The notes beneath the pieces were generated by a model, which searched no databases, was not told the origin of the DNA, and saw only the letters and a program-made list of their open reading frames with translations. A stretch of 14,164 bases of DNA from CAG-877 sp963589235 (GTDB lineage Bacteria; Bacillota_I; Bacilli_A; RF39; UBA660): NCBI GenBank assembly GCA_963589235.1, contig CAVAJX010000089.1, positions 1 through 14,164 on the forward strand, given 5' to 3'. Shown here one piece after another: positions 7,900-14,164 of the stretch. The first letter of the stretch is position 1; each line of letters begins with the position of its first letter. The translations under genes and the position numbers were made by a program.

Positions 7900-9634
7900 T
7901 TACTTCAACTCCTATTCTCCATTTATATTTATATCTCATATTTTCTTCAGCAATATCATTTTTTATAGTATATTTTACACCATTATCATTTAATGTATAT
8001 AAATATCCATATAAATCTGGTGCACCAGTTAGTTTTAATTTTAAATTCTTAGTGTTTTTCATTTCTTTTATATCATTTGTTATTTCATAGAAACCTTCAA
8101 TTTCTTTTAAATTTATATAACCATAGGCTGAAATATTAACTACTATTAATAAAACTGCTAAAGCGCTTATTATTTTGTTTACTTTGCTTAAATTATATTT
8201 TCTTATATATACTAACATTAATACTGCACCAACTGGGAACAAGTATAATTGTGGAACATATCTTGCCCACCAGTTTTCTCCAACTAATATAGAACTTACT
8301 AGTACAGCGATTATTGGCAAATATATATAATGAGCTAATTTTTTCTCTTTTCTTATTATTTTTATTGCTGAATATATAAATATTGGCATTGTTACAATTA
8401 TAATAAGAGCAAATAATGGACCAAAGCCAGCTATTCTAACGTCTGGTGCATATAACTCACCAATTTCACTTCTATAAACTTTTATAGGTAGTTTTAAAGT
8501 AGGCTCCTTTTCACCATAGCCAACATTTTCTGTTTTAGAAAATAATGAAATAACAAATTTTTCTGCCATATTCTTATTTCCAAATGATTTTGGCTGCATT
8601 GTTGTTATTATATCGACTTTATCTTTTCCTATAATTGGATACAATGGATTATGATGGTCTATTGTATTTTTTACATATGAATTTGATCCTACAAAGAATA
8701 TTGCTGTTACAAAGACTATTATAAAGTTAATAGTAACTCTTTTAAATACTTTTATAAAATCTTTATCCTTGCGGTATTTTATTAACCAGTAGAAATAGAA
8801 TGTAGCTGCTATAACACCAGAGCATAAAAGTCCTGTGTATTTAATATTTGTAAAAATAACACATATTGATGTTAAACATATCCAAAGAAGGATATTTGTT
8901 TTTTCTTTTGGATTTATAAGGAACAATAATAATATTTCAATTAAGAATAGAATTCCCATAATACCATCTACATAGTATGAGAATAGTTGTGATAAAACAA
9001 TAGGATTTAATACTACTAAGCATGAAATTATACTTGGCCAATATTTTGATTTATCAAGAATTTTTCTTAATACATTATAAGTTATAATTAGTAACATTAT
9101 AGATAAAATTAAAGTTATGCATTTTCCAGATTCAATATTTCCTGTCATGTTATAAATAACAGCTGCTATAACCCAGGTTGCTTTTGGGTAATGTTCTATC
9201 CATAAATCCAATTTTCTATCTTTTTCTATTTTGACAACTTTATCATTATCTGCTTGGAATTCTCTACTTGTTTCATAAATTGGATTCCAACCGTTTTTAA
9301 TAAACGCTATGGCTGTTTTATGATATGAGTTACCATCAACAGTTAAATCATAGGTCTTATTATAAACGAATGGTAATACCAATAAAATTAATAAATAAAT
9401 TGCAATTACAAAAATGTTATCTTTATTTTTTTTAGGAACTTTATATAAAAGCACTATAATTGGAATGATTATACTTAGAATTTGAATAATCCCTAAAAAA
9501 TTTGATACTTTTAATAGTTGAAATGCTGTAAACATTACTAAAATTAGTAAAAAATAAGCAGATAACATTGTAAATAAAATCATTGAATTATTTAATTTAG
9601 AATCTTTATTTTCCTTTAATATTTTTGTTTTCAT
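7883..9634 (-). CDS. Large polytopic GT-C-type membrane glycosyltransferase
   Basis: This 583-aa protein has about eleven hydrophobic helices between 18 and 510 and a soluble C-terminal tail of about 75 residues. After the second or third helix a long loop carries YDLTVDGNSYHKTAIAF and then NGWNPIYE (D96, D100, H105). Acidic residues in the first outer loop, followed by such a GWNP element, are typical of GT-C glycosyltransferases related to GT39 and ArnT-like enzymes that use polyprenyl-phosphate sugars. A WWARYVPQLYL segment (455-465) precedes the last helices, as in many of these proteins. It probably adds a single sugar from a lipid donor to the growing or finished polysaccharide outside the cell. 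The ribosome binding site AGAAGGTAGGA overlaps the stop of the preceding GT2 gene, which ends 6 bp upstream. Its overlap with the UbiA gene suggests that it may use the lipid-linked pentose. The exact family and sugar are not certain. Confidence 0.82.
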   Translation of the reverse strand: MKTKILKENKDSKLNNSMILFTMLSAYFLLILVMFTAFQLLKVSNFLGIIQILSIIIPIIVLLYKVPKKNKDNIFVIAIYLLILLVLPFVYNKTYDLTVDGNSYHKTAIAFIKNGWNPIYETSREFQADNDKVVKIEKDRKLDLWIEHYPKATWVIAAVIYNMTGNIESGKCITLILSIMLLIITYNVLRKILDKSKYWPSIISCLVVLNPIVLSQLFSYYVDGIMGILFLIEILLLFLINPKEKTNILLWICLTSICVIFTNIKYTGLLCSGVIAATFYFYWLIKYRKDKDFIKVFKRVTINFIIVFVTAIFFVGSNSYVKNTIDHHNPLYPIIGKDKVDIITTMQPKSFGNKNMAEKFVISLFSKTENVGYGEKEPTLKLPIKVYRSEIGELYAPDVRIAGFGPLFALIIIVTMPIFIYSAIKIIRKEKKLAHYIYLPIIAVLVSSILVGENWWARYVPQLYLFPVGAVLMLVYIRKYNLSKVNKIISALAVLLIVVNISAYGYINLKEIEGFYEITNDIKEMKNTKNLKLKLTGAPDLYGYLYTLNDNGVKYTIKNDIAEENMRYKYKWRIGVEVNEKVH

Positions 9635-9640
9635 GTTTTC

Positions 9641-10579
9641 CTACCTTCTATATATTCTGCAATATAATTTTGTTAAAGTTTTATTTTTTTCTATGATTCT
9701 TTTTATTCCTCTTCCTGGATAATACTTATTACTTTTATAATCAGGAACTTCTTTTTTTAAGTATGCAAATGCTTTATCAATAAATTCCATACCTATTTCT
9801 TTATCTTTTTGCATACGTTGTTGAATTGTATAATTAGTTACTATTCTAACAGTTAAATTATCAAGTTCTTCTTTTAGATATTCTTCTTTTAAGTCATTTC
9901 TAATTATATCTATTATTTTTAAAATATCAAAGCATTTTTTATCTCTAACTGTTGTTTCACTGTTACCATGAATTACATAATAATTTAAACATTCATTTAC
10001 TTTACTTATATTTTTAGCATAAAAAACTGACTGTAATACAAATGGTGCATCTTCATATTTTAAATTTTCTATGAATTTTAGATTATTACTAGTTATAAGT
10101 TCTCTTTTATATATTTTGTTCCATGGTGATAGGTTTATTTTGTTTATTAATGATGGCATCTTCTTTAATGATGTTTGTTTAAAATCTATTAATCTCACTT
10201 CTTCTAACTCTTCATTTTCATATACTTTATAAAAATCACATACTACTAAATCTGAATTTGTATTTATAGCTTTATTGTATAAAATTTCACAAGCATTTTT
10301 TTCTAGATAATCATCACTATCTACAAACATTATGTATTTTCCTGTTGACTTTTCAATACCAAAGTTTCTAGTCTTACCTATTCCTTGATTTTTATTTTTA
10401 AAATATTTAATTCTTTTATCTTTGTATGTTTTTATAATATCTTCTGTAGTATCTGTTGAGCCATCATTTACTAAGATAAACTCTAATTCTTTTTTTGTTT
10501 GATTAACTAACGAATCTAAACATTTTCTTAAGTATCTTTCAGCATTATATATTGGAACAATAATACTTATATCAATCAT
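9641..10579 (-). CDS. GT2 family glycosyltransferase
   Basis: This 312-aa protein has a complete GT-A domain. It begins with SIIVPIYNAERYLRKCLDSL, has VNDGSTD at 38-43, KNQGIGKTRNFGI with the usual conserved Arg, and the metal- and sugar-nucleotide-binding DSDD at 87-90. Later come SPWNKIYKRELI and YEDAPFVL, where the Glu-Asp pair is the usual site of the catalytic base. No membrane helix is visible; the basic C-terminus (LTKLYCRIYRR) may attach to the membrane surface. It should add one sugar to the lipid-linked repeat unit in the cytoplasm. It follows the other GT2 gene by 7 bp and is followed by the GT-C gene after 6 bp. It is a sibling of the gene at 10587-11507 in the N-terminal half, while the C-terminal halves diverge, so acceptor or linkage probably differ. 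Donor sugar unknown. Confidence 0.92.
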   Translation of the reverse strand: MIDISIIVPIYNAERYLRKCLDSLVNQTKKELEFILVNDGSTDTTEDIIKTYKDKRIKYFKNKNQGIGKTRNFGIEKSTGKYIMFVDSDDYLEKNACEILYNKAINTNSDLVVCDFYKVYENEELEEVRLIDFKQTSLKKMPSLINKINLSPWNKIYKRELITSNNLKFIENLKYEDAPFVLQSVFYAKNISKVNECLNYYVIHGNSETTVRDKKCFDILKIIDIIRNDLKEEYLKEELDNLTVRIVTNYTIQQRMQKDKEIGMEFIDKAFAYLKKEVPDYKSNKYYPGRGIKRIIEKNKTLTKLYCRIYRR

Positions 10580-10586
10580 GATATCA

Positions 10587-11507
10587 CTACTTTCTTAATA
10601 ATTTATAATAGTTTTTGGGACTTATTTTCAATAATACTTTTTTTATTCTTCGAGGCATTGTATTTGTTAGAAGATTATCAAATACATTTTCTTGTCTCAA
10701 TTTTTTTAAGTATAATTTATAATCTTTAGAATTTAATTCTGTTATTTTTAATATTAAACTATTTGAAATGAAACTTTTAAAAATTGTAGCGTCAATATTT
10801 GTTTTCTCTATTTCTTTATTTAGCCAGATATAGTGTTTATAAAAGTCTTCTACTTTCTTTTTTGTCCATTTATAATCTGGTGTATTCATAATACTACCAG
10901 CTCTTCTATAATAGTTATATCCTATATAATTAATAGAATTTACTGTTTTAGCTTTTATTATAATCAATGGTGTTAGACCAAAATCTTCATGTATCATACC
11001 CTTTTTAAATTCAAATTTTTCTTGGATGTAATATTTTCTTTTTATAGCATAACACCAGACACTCTCAATGAAATGAAAAGCACTTATCTCTTCAAAGGCT
11101 TTCTCACCGGACAATCCTTTAAATTCTTTTTCGTTAAAATTATTTATTTCTCCTGTATCTGTTACAGTTCTTACTTGAAATCTGACTAAATCAGGATTAT
11201 TATCTAGTGATTTATTAATTTCTTTTAATAAATCTTTCTCCCAGTAATCATCACTATCTAAAAATATTAAATATTCGCCAGTAGCTTTTTTTACACCTAT
11301 ATTTCTCGCTTCACTAACACTAACGTGTTTGATATTATTCACCTTAACATTATAGTCTTTTACGATATCCATACTCTTGTCTGTAGAGCCATCATTAACT
11401 ACTATTACTTCATAGTCTTTATAGGTTTGATTAAAGACACTATCAAGACACATTTTTAGATATTTTTCGACATTATAAACGGGAATTATAATACTAAATT
11501 TTGACAT
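10587..11507 (-). CDS. GT2 family glycosyltransferase
   Basis: This 306-aa cytoplasmic GT2 enzyme starts with FSIIIPVYNVEKYLKMCLDSV. It shows VNDGSTD at 37-43, HVSVSEARNIGVKKATGEY around 61-79, and DSDD at 84-87. A later HEDFGLTPL segment supplies the Glu-Asp expected near the active site. The basic C-terminus (SPKNYYKLLRK) is common in capsule and O-antigen glycosyltransferases. The start is well supported by GAGGTGAT just upstream of the ATG at 11507. It is the first gene after the 166-bp gap and so may begin a transcription unit, although the upstream genes point the same way and read-through is possible. The donor sugar and linkage cannot be assigned from sequence. Confidence 0.92.
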   Translation of the reverse strand: MSKFSIIIPVYNVEKYLKMCLDSVFNQTYKDYEVIVVNDGSTDKSMDIVKDYNVKVNNIKHVSVSEARNIGVKKATGEYLIFLDSDDYWEKDLLKEINKSLDNNPDLVRFQVRTVTDTGEINNFNEKEFKGLSGEKAFEEISAFHFIESVWCYAIKRKYYIQEKFEFKKGMIHEDFGLTPLIIIKAKTVNSINYIGYNYYRRAGSIMNTPDYKWTKKKVEDFYKHYIWLNKEIEKTNIDATIFKSFISNSLILKITELNSKDYKLYLKKLRQENVFDNLLTNTMPRRIKKVLLKISPKNYYKLLRK

Positions 11508-11673
11508 TAAATCACCTCAAAAATAATTATGATATACTATTACTAATTATGTTCTCATCTGATAGTTTACCTATCATCTTTTTTATTAAAACGACATTGT
11601 GACATTAGTTTATGCTAAAAATATTTTTTAAAATATTTCTTCAACAATACCATTCTGGATAACATATATTTTG
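11508..11673. other. 166-bp intergenic gap, the longest in the window
   Basis: This is the only non-coding stretch of note. It holds the GAGGTGAT ribosome binding site of the next gene, a small inverted repeat (11560-11576) and an all-AT palindrome (11619-11638). I found no convincing -35/-10 pair for the minus strand and no GC-rich terminator hairpin with a T-run on that strand. Confidence 0.6.
11560..11576. repeat. Small perfect inverted repeat upstream of the GT2 operon
   Basis: TGATAG, a 5-nt spacer and CTATCA form a perfect 6+5+6 dyad about 53 bp before the start of the GT2 gene at 11507. It could be an operator half-site pair or a short RNA hairpin. A T-rich run follows it on the plus strand, where there is no gene to terminate. 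It is short enough to arise by chance in AT-rich sequence. Confidence 0.3.
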
Positions 11674-12546
11674 CTATTTTAAATCTTCTATTTGTGCATC
11701 ATATACAATATTTTTAGCGTCTATTTTTTCTCTATCAATATTATTGGTTAATATTTTCCATTCTTCTTTTGAACCAGCATAATATATTGTTTCAACATCA
11801 TGAAAATAACTATAAAATGCATATCCTGTTTGTGGTTCTAATGATTTAGGAATATATACATATTTTATATTTGAACTATTAAAAGTATTATTTGGCATTG
11901 ATTTTAAAGTATCTGGTAATATGACACTGTATACATTTTCTAATGCAAATACACCTTCTGAAAATTTTGTTATTGAATAATCTTTACCATCAACATTATA
12001 TGTTGAACAAATTTTAATTCTTTTATCAGATCCATTATATTTTTTTACAATAATTTCTTCTCCGTCTAAATAATAATCAAAATCAGAAATTTGCGTACAG
12101 TCAGTAGCCCAATGGTTTTTATCAAGTTCCTGTTCTTCCTTTTCACTTGCAATCCCAGCTATTATTATAAGGCTCCATAAAGCAGCTAATATTCCTATTT
12201 TAGCTTTTTTACTCAGTTTTTCAGATTTTATTACATAATACGTAATTACAAAAGGAAAGAAACAAATAAATAATAAATAATAAATAAGTCCATGTTTTTT
12301 CTTAACATCGTTATTTCCATAAGTCATATTTGTCTTATTATTACTTAAACTATGTTCTTGTTGAGCTCTTAATCTTCCTTTTTCAAAATCATAACCCGAT
12401 TGTTCCATATTATCATATTGAACATGTTTGACTTCATCATCCAATTTATAATGCGCATGACAATATTGACAATTTATATCATTGGTATTTTCTTCTACCT
12501 CTAATTTTGCACCACAATTTTTACATTTCATTTCAACCAATTTCAT
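11674..12546 (-). CDS. Zinc-ribbon membrane protein with BspA-like repeat tail, function unknown
   Basis: This 290-aa protein has three parts. Residues 8-29 form a zinc ribbon with two CxxC pairs (C8/C11 and C26/C29). Two hydrophobic segments lie at about 86-105 and 116-132, separated by a basic loop. Residues about 150-285 form a soluble region with BspA-type leucine-rich (LRR_5) character: KFSEGVFALENVYSVILPDTL, then IKYVYIPKSL, then VETIYYAGSKEEWKIL, the last closely matching the YxGxxEEW segment common in BspA-like proteins. Two helices would put both ends on the same side, so topology is unclear. Such proteins are common in gut Bacillota but have no settled function, and none is a known polysaccharide enzyme. 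Its ATG overlaps the upstream TGA (ATGA), and its ribosome binding site GAGGTGA lies inside the end of the polymerase-GT4 gene, so the two are translated together. It might be a surface sensor, adhesin or assembly factor. Confidence 0.82.
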   Translation of the reverse strand: MKLVEMKCKNCGAKLEVEENTNDINCQYCHAHYKLDDEVKHVQYDNMEQSGYDFEKGRLRAQQEHSLSNNKTNMTYGNNDVKKKHGLIYYLLFICFFPFVITYYVIKSEKLSKKAKIGILAALWSLIIIAGIASEKEEQELDKNHWATDCTQISDFDYYLDGEEIIVKKYNGSDKRIKICSTYNVDGKDYSITKFSEGVFALENVYSVILPDTLKSMPNNTFNSSNIKYVYIPKSLEPQTGYAFYSYFHDVETIYYAGSKEEWKILTNNIDREKIDAKNIVYDAQIEDLK

Positions 12547-14164
12547 AGCTTACTCACCTCATTAAATATATTTTCTAACTTTTCTAATCTTTCTTCTTGA
12601 ATTTGTTTAATATCTATATCTTTTATTTTTCTTGGTTTAGATAATTCTTTTTGAACATCTTTTAACATTTCCTTTTCATCCATTGATATTATTGTAGCAC
12701 AATCCTTACCTATGTTTATTGATTCATCTGAAACATCTATTGTAGTTAGAATTCTTTTATGTAGTGTTATTGCTTCTAAATAAGTTACAGGGAATCCTTC
12801 ATAATCTGATGTTAAAATTATATAGTCTGCTAGATTTATATATGGATAAGGATTAGTCTTTTGTCCAACAAATGTTACTTTTTTTGATAAATCATTTTTA
12901 GTAACTAAATCTTCATACATCTTTCTATCTGGTCCATCACCTACTATTAACAGATTTACATCAGTTAAATTTTTTACTAAGTTTATTGCCCTTGAAACTT
13001 TTTTAGAAGAGTCATCTAATCTACCAATGAAGACAAATAACTTTTTATTTTTAGGATGAGTTTCTGATATTTTCTCAGTACTTAGTTTCAATATTTTATC
13101 AGGATCAATGAAATTATTTAGAACTAAACATTTATTTTTTAACTCTGGATAAATCTTAATAAAGTCTTTTTCAGCTTCGTTAGCGACAAAGATTATTTTT
13201 CTAAATGAAGATATTCTTCTTCTATTAAAGAACTCTTTAAATTCTGTTTCATCTTTGTAAATATATTTGTAATTACTATGTACATAAAAAGTATTATTAG
13301 TTGAAGCTGTTAGGGCTATTTTATTAGCTGATAGGCTATATGTTGCGTAGCAACAACTAAAGTCAAACTTATGATAATTTAGAATTGAGAAATTTAATTT
13401 ACGGATGAAATTAATTCCTTTTCTTATAATTACATTTTTATTATTTGATACTTTTAGTTCTTGTATTTTTACATTTTTATTTACATTTTTTAGAAGTACT
13501 CCTGTTTTTTCTTCCATTACTAATGTAACATTATATTTTTTATAATCAATATTATTTAACAAGTTGATGATAGCAGTTTCAATTCCACCTACTCTTAAAT
13601 CATTAATAGAAAATAATAGATCTTTTTTTCTTCTATTTTGAAGCATCATAATTATTACAACTACTATAAGACTTACTGCTGGTGCAGTTATGATATGACC
13701 TGTAAATAATGATAAAAATAGGATTAATAACATACTTATATTTAACATGTATAAATTAAAATCTAATTTTCTTTTTTCTTTTGCTTTTGTTGCTTGGACT
13801 AAGATGTATAGATAAATACTAAAGAAAATAATAAATCCAACAATTCCATGATTTATATAAATATCAAAATAATCCATTTCAATTAATTTATCTTTTTTTT
13901 CATTATAATAATAGCCTATTCCAAATAATTTTTCTTGGAAAGTTGCATTATCATAAATATACTTTCTATCAGATAAAAATGTTACTCTTTGACTAAAGAT
14001 AAAATGATCTATTAAATTACCATTATCCATAATATCGGTAACTTCTTTTACTTTTAAATAATCTAGATGTACTTTAATATTTTTATAAAAGTTAGTTTTT
14101 GGTATTAATATTATTAAACTAATTATTCCTATTAAAATAATTACAAATGAAGATAATATACGTT
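12543..14164 (-). CDS. Wzy/O-antigen ligase-like membrane domain fused to GT4 glycosyltransferase, N-terminus cut by edge
   Basis: The frame is open to the right edge, 44 codons beyond the ATG at 14030, and the extra residues (ILSSFVIILIGIISLIILIPK) are a membrane helix. The true start is therefore outside the window. Counting from the ATG at 14030, residues 35-66 contain LFGIGY and EMDYFDIYINHGIVGF, the large-loop end of Wzy/O-antigen ligase-like (Wzy_C) proteins, followed by helices at about 62-80 and 92-129. After a linker of only a few residues, a complete GT4 enzyme starts at about 134: INDLRVGGIETA, then FIGRLDDSSKK (334-344), IVGDGPD and SDYEGFPVTYLEA with the E-x7-E pair (E411, E419). 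The protein would join a repeat-unit polymerase or ligase acting outside with a cytoplasmic sugar transferase. Polymerase and GT genes are usually separate, so the fusion is unusual. It is coupled by ATGA to the zinc-ribbon gene. Confidence 0.85.
   Translation of the reverse strand, partial: RILSSFVIILIGIISLIILIPKTNFYKNIKVHLDYLKVKEVTDIMDNGNLIDHFIFSQRVTFLSDRKYIYDNATFQEKLFGIGYYYNEKKDKLIEMDYFDIYINHGIVGFIIFFSIYLYILVQATKAKEKRKLDFNLYMLNISMLLILFLSLFTGHIITAPAVSLIVVVIIMMLQNRRKKDLLFSINDLRVGGIETAIINLLNNIDYKKYNVTLVMEEKTGVLLKNVNKNVKIQELKVSNNKNVIIRKGINFIRKLNFSILNYHKFDFSCCYATYSLSANKIALTASTNNTFYVHSNYKYIYKDETEFKEFFNRRRISSFRKIIFVANEAEKDFIKIYPELKNKCLVLNNFIDPDKILKLSTEKISETHPKNKKLFVFIGRLDDSSKKVSRAINLVKNLTDVNLLIVGDGPDRKMYEDLVTKNDLSKKVTFVGQKTNPYPYINLADYIILTSDYEGFPVTYLEAITLHKRILTTIDVSDESINIGKDCATIISMDEKEMLKDVQKELSKPRKIKDIDIKQIQEERLEKLENIFNEVSKL

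Noticed and set aside
11619..11638. AT-only palindrome (AAATATTTT, 2 nt, AAAATATTT) as a terminator
   Set aside because: It has no G-C pair and no usable loop, so it would not form a stable terminator hairpin; such palindromes are expected at this base composition.
11615..11665. A 16-codon minus-strand frame (MLSRMVLLKKYFKKYF) after the zinc-ribbon gene that resembles the basic tail of a glycosyltransferase
   Set aside because: It is too short, has no ribosome binding site, and its upstream extension soon meets a stop inside the zinc-ribbon gene. It could be a gene remnant, but chance in AT-rich DNA is as likely.
1..14164. A Mollicutes-type code with UGA as Trp, suggested by the high AT content
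   Set aside because: Trp is written TGG in the genes, and several genes end in TGA within ATGA overlaps (12543-12546, 7027-7030).
1..14164. tRNA or rRNA genes, CRISPR repeats, insertion sequences or attachment sites
   Set aside because: Genes fill nearly the whole window with gaps under 170 bp, and I saw no cloverleaf-like sequence, regularly spaced repeats, transposase motifs or terminal inverted repeats.

Overview
The window is strongly AT-rich (by eye about a quarter G+C) and every gene I can support lies on the minus strand, so transcription runs from high to low coordinates. UGA works as a stop codon (the ATGA overlaps end genes with TGA) and Trp is encoded by TGG, so the standard bacterial code applies. 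Codon use, AGGAGG-type ribosome binding sites and a zinc-ribbon protein with a BspA-like repeat tail suggest a low-GC Bacillota, possibly a gut-associated Bacilli or Clostridia lineage. I cannot name the genus from sequence alone.

The content is one cell-surface polysaccharide locus, cut at both edges. In transcription order: (1) 14164-12543, the C-terminal half of an O-antigen polymerase/ligase-like membrane protein fused in frame to a GT4 glycosyltransferase; (2) 12546-11674, a zinc-ribbon/membrane/BspA-like protein joined to the former by an ATGA overlap; (3) a 166-bp gap, the only sizeable intergenic space; (4) two GT2 glycosyltransferases, 11507-10587 and 10579-9641; (5) a large GT-C-type membrane glycosyltransferase, 9634-7883; (6) a UbiA-family polyprenyl-phosphate phosphoribosyltransferase, 7899-7027; (7) a fusion of a HAD phosphatase to a second multi-pass, GT-C-like membrane protein, 7030-4943; (8) a NolL/OafA-like acyltransferase-3 (AT3), 4888-3863; (9) a GtrB/DPM-type polyprenyl-phosphate glycosyltransferase, 3824-2862; (10) a second AT3, 2829-1729; (11) an exported SGNH hydrolase, 1690-1019; (12) a third AT3, 962 to the left edge.

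How the genes could work together: the GT2 and GT4 enzymes build a lipid-linked repeat unit in the cytoplasm and the Wzy-like domain polymerises it outside. The UbiA protein would make polyprenyl-phosphoryl-5-phosphoribose and the HAD domain would remove the 5-phosphate, giving a lipid-linked pentofuranose donor. The GtrB-like enzyme would make a second lipid-linked sugar. The two large membrane proteins are then candidates to transfer these sugars outside the cell, and the three AT3 proteins and the SGNH protein would add or edit O-acyl groups. This is inference from family membership and gene order.

The most interesting part is the 7899-4943 pair, which looks like the first steps of the mycobacterial arabinan-donor pathway placed in a Bacillota-like locus, with the phosphatase fused to a putative transferase and no DprE1/DprE2 epimerase in view. 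I found no RNA genes, insertion sequences, CRISPR arrays or convincing rho-independent terminators.
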